DNA of 11,916 nucleotides from contig CAMWWG010000010.1 in NCBI GenBank assembly GCA_947177935.1, positions 1 through 11,916 of the forward strand, written 5' to 3'. The stretch is from an uncultured Ruminococcus sp. (GTDB lineage Bacteria > Bacillota > Clostridia > Oscillospirales > Ruminococcaceae). Below the pieces are notes generated by a model. The model ran no database searches, was not told the DNA's origin, and saw only the letters and a program-made list of their open reading frames with translations. The position numbers and the translations under genes were made by a program. Below, one piece after another: positions 1-5,763 of this stretch. Each line of letters opens with the position of its first letter. The stretch's first letter is position 1.

Positions 1-726
1 TTACAAGAGAATAATATCTGCGATGCGTCAAGATTCCTGTATTACTTCAATGCCGGCGGTTTTGGCTATGAATTTGAGGATTATCTTCCGGCAACCACAA
101 GCCGGCTGAAATTCTACACCATGGAGGGCTATTTCTTTCCGGATACGTACACGTTCTATGAAGAAATGGAACCGGATGCAGTCTGCCGCAAGATCTATAT
201 GAATTTTGATCTGAAAATCACGGAAGAAGACTACGCCCGGATGGAAGAACTCAACACAACACTTGACGAAGTCATTATTCTGGCTTCTATGGTACAGGCA
301 GAAGCAGCAAATGCGGAAGAGATGCCTGAAATTGCGTCTGTATTCTGGAATCGTCTGCATTATCCGGAGAACTTCGGCGGCGGAAAATTGCAGTCCGACC
401 CGACTTCAAAATATGTCACGCAGGTGATTAAGCCGAATATTGAACTTGAAAATCAGCAGATCTACGATGCTTATGACACGTATGTCTGTGTCGGACTCCC
501 AGCCGGTGCGATCGGTAATCCCGGCATGGATGCCATCCAGGCTGTATTATATCCCAGTGAAACGAATTATTTCTATTTCTATGCGAATATTGACACTGGG
601 GTTACTTATTTTGCGGAAACGCTGGAACAGCACAACGCCAATATTGAAATGGTCAGACAGCAACAGGCGGATGCAGAAGCTGCCGCAGCAGCTGAAAATC
701 CCGAAAATGCAGGTGAAGCACAATGA
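1..726 (+). CDS. mltG: Endolytic murein transglycosylase MltG, 3' part (5' end outside window)
   Basis: The frame is open from base 1, so the N-terminus (usually a cytoplasmic tail, one membrane helix and a LysM-like part) lies upstream; 241 codons are seen. MltG-type enzymes cut nascent glycan strands at the outer face of the membrane and set their length. Family marks visible in fragment numbering: EGYFFPDTY (42-50), the catalytic block ASMVQAE (95-101) with E101 at the catalytic-glutamate position, NRL (117-119), LQSDPT (130-135), and the GLPAGAIGNPG block (165-175), followed by a Y-x-Y-F-Y-A strand and the HN of the closing motif. Q99 stands where many relatives have a first glutamate; the second is kept. 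The C-terminal tail (about 218-241) is rich in A, E and Q and is not part of the fold. The stop overlaps the next start as ATGA, so the two are probably translationally coupled. Confidence 0.93.
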   Translation, partial: LQENNICDASRFLYYFNAGGFGYEFEDYLPATTSRLKFYTMEGYFFPDTYTFYEEMEPDAVCRKIYMNFDLKITEEDYARMEELNTTLDEVIILASMVQAEAANAEEMPEIASVFWNRLHYPENFGGGKLQSDPTSKYVTQVIKPNIELENQQIYDAYDTYVCVGLPAGAIGNPGMDAIQAVLYPSETNYFYFYANIDTGVTYFAETLEQHNANIEMVRQQQADAEAAAAAENPENAGEAQ

Positions 727-2000
727 TGGATAGGCAGAAAAAAACGGAAATTCTTGCTCCTGCCGGTGATATGGAGCGATTGCAGTCCGCATTGGATTTC
801 GGAGCAGATGCAGTCTATTTAGGTGGTCAACTGTTTGGAATGCGTGCCGGCGCTCCCAATTTCAATCCGGAAATGCTCTGCGAAGCCGTCCGGCTTGCCC
901 ATTCCCGGAATGTCCGAGTCTATTTAACCGTCAACACGCTCCCACGTAATCCGGAATTTGCATTATTACCGGAATTTATTGCCAATGCCGTCCGTGCCGA
1001 GGTCGATGCGCTGATTATTGCAGATCTGGGCGTGTTCCAGATGGTCAGAGAACTTGCGCCGGATATGCCAATTCATATGTCCACACAAACGGGAATTGTC
1101 AATTATGCAACAGCGAATGCACTTTATCAGATGGGCGCAAGGCGTGTTGTTCTGGCAAGGGAATTATCTCTGGAAGAAATCGCAGAAATCCGGGCGCATA
1201 CGCCGGAAGATCTGGAATTAGAAGTATTTGTACATGGCGCAATGTGTGTGTCTTTCTCCGGAAGATGTTTGTTATCCGCTTATTTCACAGACCGGGATGC
1301 CAACCGTGGCGCATGTGCACAGCCGTGCCGGTGGAAGTATTATCTCACAGAAGAAAAACGTCCTCATCTGCCAATGGAAATCCAGGAAGAACCGGAAGGG
1401 ACTTATATTCTGAATGCAAGAGACATGTGCATGATTGATCATCTGGACAAGCTTGCACAAGCCGGTGTGACTTCGTTCAAGATCGAGGGACGGGCAAAAT
1501 CTGCTTATTATGTCTCTGTAATCACGAATGCCTACCGGATGGCAATGGATGAATATTTAAAAAATCCGGAAAACTATCAGCTCCCGGCATGGATTCATGA
1601 AGAAGTGTTCAAAGTCAGTCACCGGAGATACTGCACAGGATTTTTCTTTGGTCATCCGAATGCCTGTCAGTATTATGAAAACAGTGGCTATATTGCGTCC
1701 TGTGATGTCGTGGGAATTGTCCGGAAATGCGAAAACGGCAGGATTTATGCAACGCAAAGAAACCGTTTCTTTGCCGGCGATCAATTAGAAATTCTTGCAC
1801 CGGGTCAGCAGCCGGTTGTCATCCGTCCGGAGAAGATTTATAATGCTGAAAATCAGGAAATCCAGACTGTCAATCATGCGATGATGGAATTTTCATTTGA
1901 TTATGATTTTAACAATCCGGAGTATAAAACATTCCCGGCAAACAGCATTATCCGGATGCCGGTGAAGAATCCTATCCCGGAAGAAACGGAAATCAGGTAA
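723..2000 (+). CDS. trhP2: U32-family protein, probable tRNA 5-hydroxyuridine modification protein (TrhP2/YrrO-like)
   Basis: 425 aa, close to the usual length of B. subtilis YrrO. The family is annotated as peptidase U32 or collagenase-like, but the better-studied members (TrhP/YegQ, RlhA) hydroxylate RNA bases; TrhP-type proteins work on tRNA wobble uridine and depend on prephenate. Visible: the N-terminal LAPAGD (11-16) and GADAVYLGG (27-35) of the barrel; the U32 signature around EVFVHGAMC (167-175) with SGRCLLS (179-185); NRGACAQPCRW (194-204); and FKIEGR (252-257). The four cysteines C175, C182, C198 and C202 are the set thought to hold an iron-sulphur cluster. The gene overlaps mltG by ATGA; an ATG three bases later (726) is an equal alternative start. 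The mltG neighbourhood matches the yrrL-yrrM-yrrN-yrrO order of Bacillus, which favours TrhP2 over RlhA. Family certain; exact substrate inferred. Confidence 0.85.
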   Translation: MMDRQKKTEILAPAGDMERLQSALDFGADAVYLGGQLFGMRAGAPNFNPEMLCEAVRLAHSRNVRVYLTVNTLPRNPEFALLPEFIANAVRAEVDALIIADLGVFQMVRELAPDMPIHMSTQTGIVNYATANALYQMGARRVVLARELSLEEIAEIRAHTPEDLELEVFVHGAMCVSFSGRCLLSAYFTDRDANRGACAQPCRWKYYLTEEKRPHLPMEIQEEPEGTYILNARDMCMIDHLDKLAQAGVTSFKIEGRAKSAYYVSVITNAYRMAMDEYLKNPENYQLPAWIHEEVFKVSHRRYCTGFFFGHPNACQYYENSGYIASCDVVGIVRKCENGRIYATQRNRFFAGDQLEILAPGQQPVVIRPEKIYNAENQEIQTVNHAMMEFSFDYDFNNPEYKTFPANSIIRMPVKNPIPEETEIR

Positions 2001-2005
2001 ATTTC

Positions 2006-2698
2006 ATGGAATATTTTAATAAAAATATTAAAAATTATAAGATAATTTATATTCTGTTATTTTATCTTGTCTGGACAATCTGTCAGCTTGTCATCCGTCC
2101 GGCATTGTATCAGATTACGCCGGACGGGAGTATTTTGTTTCAGATTCTGTTTGACGGCGTTTTAAAAAATCTGCTCTGGACAGTCCCGGCTTTGTTTCTG
2201 ATCCGAAAATTCAACCAAAAATTATGGATCAAGTCCGGGGAATTATTCCAGAATCCCTTAAAATTAGAAACAGACCAGAAAAAAGAAATTTTATGGATCA
2301 TCCTGTTGGAAATTATTTTTTGCGTTCTGAATTCTGTGGTATCTCACAAGGGACTCTATTTCCGGACAGACGGCTTGCCGGAATGTGTGTCGTTTTTGTT
2401 TGTCGGAATCACGGAAGAATTCGTATTCCGGGCATGGCTTCTGAATTCCGGCATCAAAGATAACAATCAGAAAAATCAGTATTTCGCAATTGCCGTCAAT
2501 GCTATCCTGTTCCTGTGTATTCATTTCCCGATCTGGATTCTGCAAGGAAATTTTATCACCAATTTTACAAGTCTCGGCTTTGTGATGATTCTGGCGCTGA
2601 GCGTGTTTTTCAGTTGGACGATGCTCCGTTTTCGCAATATCTGGATTCCTGTCGGTGTACATATGCTGTGGGATATTCTGGTAACGATACTAAATTAA
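2006..2698 (+). CDS. CPBP-family intramembrane metalloprotease (CAAX/Abi-type)
   Basis: 230 aa, strongly hydrophobic, with about six to seven membrane segments. The three CPBP motifs are in order in the second half: EEFVFR (137-142) with the paired glutamates and arginine, a histidine in LFLCIHFP (168-175, H173), and HMLWD (219-223), where D223 takes the place of the more common asparagine. These are the metal and catalytic residues of the Rce1-like fold. CPBP proteins process prenylated proteins in eukaryotes; in bacteria they have been linked to bacteriocin self-immunity, peptide maturation and regulated proteolysis, and nothing here identifies a substrate. It starts 5 nt after the U32 gene, with a weak AGG (1995-1997) inside the end of that gene, so it is probably the third gene of the mltG operon. 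Family assignment is firm, role unknown. Confidence 0.85.
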   Translation: MEYFNKNIKNYKIIYILLFYLVWTICQLVIRPALYQITPDGSILFQILFDGVLKNLLWTVPALFLIRKFNQKLWIKSGELFQNPLKLETDQKKEILWIILLEIIFCVLNSVVSHKGLYFRTDGLPECVSFLFVGITEEFVFRAWLLNSGIKDNNQKNQYFAIAVNAILFLCIHFPIWILQGNFITNFTSLGFVMILALSVFFSWTMLRFRNIWIPVGVHMLWDILVTILN

Positions 2699-2731
2699 TA
2701 TTTTGTTAATATTTAGGAGATATAAATTTTA

Positions 2732-3520
2732 ATGAAAAAATACAGAATCATACTGGCATGTATGGTTGTTCTTTCCGGCTGTGCTAAGAACCATTTAGAC
2801 AATACTACAGAAACTGTTTCTGTGAATGAGAATCAAGAAACAACAGAATCCACAACAGAACCTGATTACTTAGAATATGACGATCCTTTTATACTTTCGA
2901 TGATCTTCCCCGTGCCTGATGATGCTGACCCATATGAGATACGAAAACATTATACTTTTGTGGCTCGGAAAAATGGTGTGATTGTGTGTTATAATAAAAT
3001 GGGTGTGCAGTTTCTGGAGGCAGATTGCAGCTGGATAAAAGATACATCACCCTATGTATATGAGCGTTGTTATTTAGACTATCATGATTTTGATTTTGAT
3101 GATTATGCTGATTTTTTTGTTGCTGAAAAATATGATTCCTCTTATTCATCTTTATCCAAAAGCGGTAAATATTTTCGTTTCAATCCAGATATGGGATTAT
3201 TTGAACCCTGGGAAGAACTAAATGAAATTGGTTACCAGGTTAATCCGTATCGCAATTCGAATCTTGAGGAAAGGTTAAATACAAATGTTTGGGAAAATGG
3301 TGCCTATGAGGTAAAAACATATCAATGGCAGAATGGAAAATTGGTGATGATGGAACGGAAATTTCAGTATCCTGTCGAGAGTGAAAATCCAGAGGACAAA
3401 ACGTATTATAGTAATTTTTTCTCTTATGGCAATGGCTATGAAGAATTATATAAACGTGAAAAGCTTGTTTATGTAGACCATGCAGAATGGCCAACTGTAA
3501 CAGAAATTCCTATAGAATGA
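2732..3520 (+). CDS. Secreted lipoprotein of unknown function, with an acidic FG-GAP/XAC2610-like loop
   Basis: 262 aa. A short positive N-terminus and hydrophobic stretch lead to the lipobox LSGC (14-17), so C17 should be lipidated and the protein held on the outer face of the membrane. Residues 18-50 are a low-complexity T/E/N linker. The folded part contains DFDFDDYADFFVA (119-131), an alternating aspartate loop like the calcium-binding loops of FG-GAP or XAC2610-type repeat proteins, followed by a K-Y-F-R-F-N-x-x-x-x-x-F-E strand pair typical of that group. The start is supported by AGGAGA (2715-2720), 11 nt upstream. It follows the CPBP gene after 33 nt and could be read through from it, but codon use is more AT-rich and avoids the CCG/CGG codons common in its neighbours, which hints at separate origin. 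I do not recognise a characterised homologue. Confidence 0.8.
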   Translation: MKKYRIILACMVVLSGCAKNHLDNTTETVSVNENQETTESTTEPDYLEYDDPFILSMIFPVPDDADPYEIRKHYTFVARKNGVIVCYNKMGVQFLEADCSWIKDTSPYVYERCYLDYHDFDFDDYADFFVAEKYDSSYSSLSKSGKYFRFNPDMGLFEPWEELNEIGYQVNPYRNSNLEERLNTNVWENGAYEVKTYQWQNGKLVMMERKFQYPVESENPEDKTYYSNFFSYGNGYEELYKREKLVYVDHAEWPTVTEIPIE

Positions 3521-3535
3521 AAGAAAATAAGCCGC

Positions 3536-3570
3536 AATCCCTCGAGCTTTAGACGATAGGTTAAGGGATT
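3536..3570 (+). terminator. Possible terminator or boundary hairpin after the lipoprotein gene
   Basis: AATCCCT (3536-3542) pairs perfectly with AGGGATT (3564-3570) around a 21-nt loop, followed by a mixed A/T stretch ending in five T (3578-3582). The stem is AT-rich and the T run is interrupted by A, so it is a weak intrinsic terminator at best. Its place just after the lipoprotein stop and just before a strong promoter fits a boundary role. Confidence 0.35.
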
Positions 3571-3583
3571 CTAAAAATTTTTC

Positions 3584-3612
3584 TTGACAACAGAAAAATT
3601 TTGTGATAAAAT
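3584..3612 (+). promoter_or_regulatory. Strong sigma-A promoter reading into the hairpin array and the DUF2828 gene
   Basis: A perfect -35 TTGACA (3584-3589) and a 5/6 -10 TAAAAT (3607-3612) are 17 nt apart, the ideal spacing. A full TATAAT also occurs at 3612-3617 but would need a 22-nt spacer. Transcription should begin near 3619, giving a leader of about 537 nt before the DUF2828 start. It is the best -35 in the window and is placed to make the array RNA on the + strand. Confidence 0.8.
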
Positions 3613-3618
3613 ATAATA

Positions 3619-3851
3619 ATACGGCAGGGACTGTCAGATTTCAAGCCTGTAGAGCCTGAGGTAATAAATGTATTTTAAAAATCAAAAAAACAGCGCAGAA
3701 CGTGAAAACTTTATGCAGTAAGAACGGATGTGTTCTCGCCTGCAAAAATAAAAGAGCCTGTTTCAGGTAGAAATAGAAACGGAGTTTTTTGCGAATTTCT
3801 TGTCTCTTTTAGCAAGAGAAGTGCAATGTTCCGTGAAATGATAGAAACAAT
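3619..3851 (+). ncRNA. 5' leader segment ahead of the hairpin array, with two candidate stem-loops
   Basis: No credible gene lies here: the only open frame (GTG at 3730, running to 3933) has no ribosome binding site and crosses the RNA units. Two local folds can be drawn. One is a two-part hairpin, TGCAG (3714-3718) with CTGCA (3740-3744), enclosing AGAAC (3721-3725) with GTTCT (3732-3736). The other is a 56-nt element closed by ACGGAG (3779-3784) with TTCCGT (3829-3834), containing TCTCTT (3803-3808) with AAGAGA (3814-3819). The second has the size of an array unit but lacks CAGCA and the T...G closure, so it is either a decayed unit or unrelated. A short CCTG-TTT-CAGG hairpin sits at 3757-3767. 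I recognise no known riboswitch, T-box or tRNA here. Confidence 0.4.
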
Positions 3852-3903
3852 TAAGGCACTAACAGCAGACTATCTTTATTATTTCAAAAGAAATAGTGCC
3901 TTG
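3852..3903 (+). ncRNA. Array unit 1
   Basis: Outer stem AAGGCACT (3853-3860) with AGTGCCTT (3895-3902), 8 bp, closed by T3852-G3903. CAGCA is at 3863-3867. The inner hairpin ATTTC-AAAA-GAAAT (3881-3894) abuts the outer 3' strand with no gap, so the two helices could stack. Arms and left flank are nearly the same as in unit 5. Confidence 0.65.
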
Positions 3904-3906
3904 TCC

Positions 3907-3956
3907 TACGGCTTATCCCGCAGCATTATGTGAAGAATGTTACACAAAAAGCCGTG
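3907..3956 (+). ncRNA. Array unit 2
   Basis: Outer stem ACGGCTT (3908-3914) with AAGCCGT (3949-3955), 7 bp, closed by T3907-G3956. CAGCA is at 3921-3925, inside CGCAGCA, the most divergent motif copy. The inner hairpin is weaker: TGTGAA (3929-3934) with TTaCACA (3940-3946), holding one bulged A. The stem sequence differs from unit 1 at several paired positions. Confidence 0.6.
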
Positions 3957-3957
3957 T

Positions 3958-4011
3958 TAAGACAGCTACAGCAATCTAGTATGATTCAATTGTATGAATA
4001 ATACTGTCTTG
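3958..4011 (+). ncRNA. Array unit 3
   Basis: Outer stem AAGACAG (3959-3965) with CTGTCTT (4004-4010), 7 bp, closed by T3958-G4011. CAGCA is at 3969-3973. The inner hairpin ATTCA (3984-3988) with TGAAT (3995-3999) extends through one G/A mismatch to TAT (3980-3982) with ATA (4001-4003), ending exactly at the outer 3' strand. It begins one nt after unit 2 ends. Confidence 0.65.
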
Positions 4012-4015
4012 AAAA

Positions 4016-4066
4016 TGGTGCATACAGCAGCTTTTTATTGATACAATGATTTTGTATACTGCACCG
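4016..4066 (+). ncRNA. Array unit 4
   Basis: Outer stem GGTGCA (4017-4022) with TGCACC (4060-4065), 6 bp, closed by T4016-G4066. CAGCA is at 4025-4029. The inner hairpin is ATACAA (4041-4046) with TTGTAT (4052-4057) around a 5-nt loop, two nt from the outer 3' strand. The stem sequence is unlike units 1, 3 and 5 but fully paired. Confidence 0.65.
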
Positions 4067-4075
4067 TGAACAATT

Positions 4076-4130
4076 TAAGGCACACACAGCAGAAATTTTT
4101 TGATATGCAGAAATGCAATTTTGTGCCTTG
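4076..4130 (+). ncRNA. Array unit 5
   Basis: Outer stem AAGGCAC (4077-4083) with GTGCCTT (4123-4129), 7 bp, closed by T4076-G4130. CAGCA is at 4087-4091. The inner hairpin TGCA-GAAA-TGCA (4106-4117) has a GNRA tetraloop. The left flank AACAATT and both arms match unit 1, while the interior is unrelated. The unit overlaps the in-frame N-terminal extension of the DUF2828 frame (GTG at 4066), which is why I reject that start. Confidence 0.65.
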
Positions 4131-4141
4131 TTTTCCAATCG

Positions 4142-4149
4142 AAAGGAAG
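4142..4149 (+). promoter_or_regulatory. Ribosome binding site that fixes the DUF2828 start
   Basis: AAAGGAAG ends 6 nt before ATG 4156. The upstream GTG at 4066 has no purine-rich site in front of it and lies on the last base of unit 4. Confidence 0.75.
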
Positions 4150-4155
4150 TTTTTA

Positions 4156-5613
4156 ATGTTAAATTATCTTCAGCAGGAATCAAATCTGATTCATACCGAA
4201 AATGGTGCATTAACCCACAGCACTAGTGGCTCTTTCTGTCTTGATCTGTTTTTCCGTGCAGGTGCAATGCGGAATGCCTTAGAACAGGAAATTGCAGATG
4301 TTGTGACACGTTCCTTTGCGGAGGATGCCGTGAAGACGTTAAAAATCATTTTTTTTGCACGGGATGTGAGAGGCGGTCTAGGGGAACGACGGTTTTTCCG
4401 GATTGCCATGCGGACACTGATCGCAATCGCTCCGGAAGCTGTTGCCCGTAATGTTCCATATTTCCCGGAGTATGGTCGTTTTGATGATCTCTGTATACTA
4501 CTGCATACTCCCTGCGAGAATGCTGCTGTGAAAGAGATAAAAAAACAGCTTGCTGCTGACAAGCTTGCCATGCAGAACGGAGAGAGTGTTTCGCTGCTGG
4601 CAAAATGGCTGCCTTCTGTGAATGCTTCTTCACAGGAGACCCGCAGGAACGGGCGGTATCTTGCATCATGCCTTGGTATGACAGAATGTAATTATCGGAA
4701 ACTTCTTGCTTCATTACGCCGTTATACCGATATTCTGGAGAATCGTCTGCGTGAAAAGGATTACACTTTTGATTATGAAAAACAGCCTTCTAAAGCTATG
4801 TTTAAATACCGGGAGGCTTTTTGGCGGAACGATGAAGAACGGTACAGAAACTATCTTGATTCTGTGGAACGAGGAAATGCTGAACTGAAAACGTCCACGC
4901 TTTACCCTTATGAGATCGTTCGCCGATGCCTTGCCCAAGTAACTGAAAAAGAAAAACGTTCCCTTGATGTGACATGGAAAAATTTACCTGTTTACGGAGA
5001 GAACAATGAAAATGCCATTGCTGTGATTGATGGCTCCGGCTCTATGACAAGCGGAAAGCGTGTTCGTCCTTTGGATGTGGCACTGTCGCTGGGACTTTAC
5101 TTTGCTGAACATAATAAGGGGGCTTTTGCAAAGCATTTTATTACGTTTTCCAGACATCCGAGGCTGGTGAAGATTACCGGGACAGACATTGTGGAAAAAG
5201 TGAAGTATTGCAGTACTTTTAATGAAGTTGCCAATACTGACCTTGAGGCAGTATTTGATCTGATTCTTTCGACGGCCTTGAAACATCATGTTCCGCAGGA
5301 AGAACTTCCGCATCGGATCTATATCATTTCGGATATGGAATTTGACGGCTGTGTGATCGGGGGAAATAAACAGACACTTTACACAGAGATGAAAGAACGC
5401 TATGCGAAATGGGGTTATACCCTTCCACAAGTGGTATTCTGGAATGTGAACAGTCGTAGCAGCAACATGCCTGTAACCATGCGTGAAAATGGTACAGCGT
5501 TAGTTTCCGGCTTTACTCCGGCACTTTTTGACATGATAATCGCTGATGAATTGTCTCCTGTCCGTATGATGGAAGAGGTAATTTTCAGTGAACGCTACGC
5601 AGGAATAGTCTAA
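4156..5613 (+). CDS. DUF2828-type protein with C-terminal vWA domain (Ro60/TROVE-like architecture)
   Basis: 485 aa from ATG 4156. The N-terminal half is helical: ENGALTHSTSG (15-25), FFARDVRGGLGER (66-78), then PYFPEYGRFDDL (101-112), a block I recognise from the DUF2828 family found in bacteria, plants and viruses. The C-terminal part is a von Willebrand A domain with a complete MIDAS: DGSGS (292-296), the threonine in NTD (360-362), and ISD (391-393). Ro60/Rsr proteins likewise join a helical-repeat ring to a MIDAS vWA domain and bind Y RNAs; the similarity here is of architecture and I did not align it. There is no signal peptide or membrane segment, so it should be cytoplasmic. The gene stands alone between its own promoter and a terminator and directly follows the hairpin array, so an RNA-binding role with array RNAs is my inference. 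Family fairly sure; function unknown. Confidence 0.8.
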   Translation: MLNYLQQESNLIHTENGALTHSTSGSFCLDLFFRAGAMRNALEQEIADVVTRSFAEDAVKTLKIIFFARDVRGGLGERRFFRIAMRTLIAIAPEAVARNVPYFPEYGRFDDLCILLHTPCENAAVKEIKKQLAADKLAMQNGESVSLLAKWLPSVNASSQETRRNGRYLASCLGMTECNYRKLLASLRRYTDILENRLREKDYTFDYEKQPSKAMFKYREAFWRNDEERYRNYLDSVERGNAELKTSTLYPYEIVRRCLAQVTEKEKRSLDVTWKNLPVYGENNENAIAVIDGSGSMTSGKRVRPLDVALSLGLYFAEHNKGAFAKHFITFSRHPRLVKITGTDIVEKVKYCSTFNEVANTDLEAVFDLILSTALKHHVPQEELPHRIYIISDMEFDGCVIGGNKQTLYTEMKERYAKWGYTLPQVVFWNVNSRSSNMPVTMRENGTALVSGFTPALFDMIIADELSPVRMMEEVIFSERYAGIV

Positions 5614-5725
5614 AGTTTCCGATTAGCAAGACCCTGTCTGTAGAGGCGGTAGGGTGTTATTGATCTAAAAAACTTAGCGTGATATAAGAAAATGTAATGC
5701 TTGCCGTTTAAATAAAAATCAAGTT

Positions 5726-5756
5726 CAGCCTGAGAAAAAATTTTTTTCTCAGGCTG
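5726..5756. terminator. Perfect palindromic, probably bidirectional terminator
   Basis: CAGCCTGAGAAAAAA (5726-5740) pairs with TTTTTTCTCAGGCTG (5742-5756) around a single T; in practice a 9-bp GC-containing stem with an A/T-rich top. T-rich sequence follows on both strands. It lies between the stop of the DUF2828 gene (+) and the stop of the M23 gene (-), so one element can serve both. A weaker hairpin, ACCCT (5631-5635) with AGGGT (5651-5655), lies nearer the DUF2828 stop. Confidence 0.75.
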
Positions 5757-5763
5757 TATTTAT

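Larger units (their letters stand above)
3852..4130 (+). ncRNA. Tandem array of five covarying hairpin units, candidate small-RNA array
   Basis: Five consecutive units of 52, 50, 54, 51 and 55 nt are separated by only 3, 1, 4 and 9 nt. Every unit has the same plan: a 5' T that can wobble-pair with a 3' G, an outer stem of 6-8 perfect base pairs, a CAGCA motif beginning 9-14 nt after that T, and an inner hairpin lying at or within a few nt of the 3' strand of the outer stem. The outer stems differ between units but stay paired, the pattern expected for selection on structure. CAGCA occurs once per unit and nowhere else in this interval. The conserved closing pair is U-G only if the + strand is the RNA; on the other strand it would be A-C. 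The array is downstream of the 3584 promoter and ends 25 nt before the DUF2828 start codon. Function is unknown; I infer small RNAs, or a structured leader, for the adjacent protein. Confidence 0.7.

Noticed and set aside
3732..3740. tRNA-like T-arm (GTTCTCGCC)
   Set aside because: Lacks the RA of the TTCRANY T-loop consensus, and no acceptor, D or anticodon arms can be drawn around it.
3730..3933. 67-codon open frame (GTG start) in the leader
   Set aside because: No ribosome binding site, crosses array unit 1 and ends within unit 2; no protein-like pattern.
3852..4130. CRISPR array
   Set aside because: Units are not identical repeats; similarity lies in structure and short motifs, and the spacers are 1-9 nt.
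3852..4130. Integron attC sites or REP elements
   Set aside because: No GTTRRRY/RYYYAAC core sites and no integrase. The conserved T...G closure makes sense only as a U-G pair in + strand RNA, not in strand-neutral DNA palindromes.
3619..4155. T-box or known riboswitch leader
   Set aside because: No T-box consensus, no recognisable aptamer core, and no terminator hairpin with T run before the start codon.
4346..4714. Minus-strand 122-codon frame opposite the DUF2828 gene
   Set aside because: Antisense shadow of a well-supported gene; composition is not protein-like and no ribosome binding site is visible.
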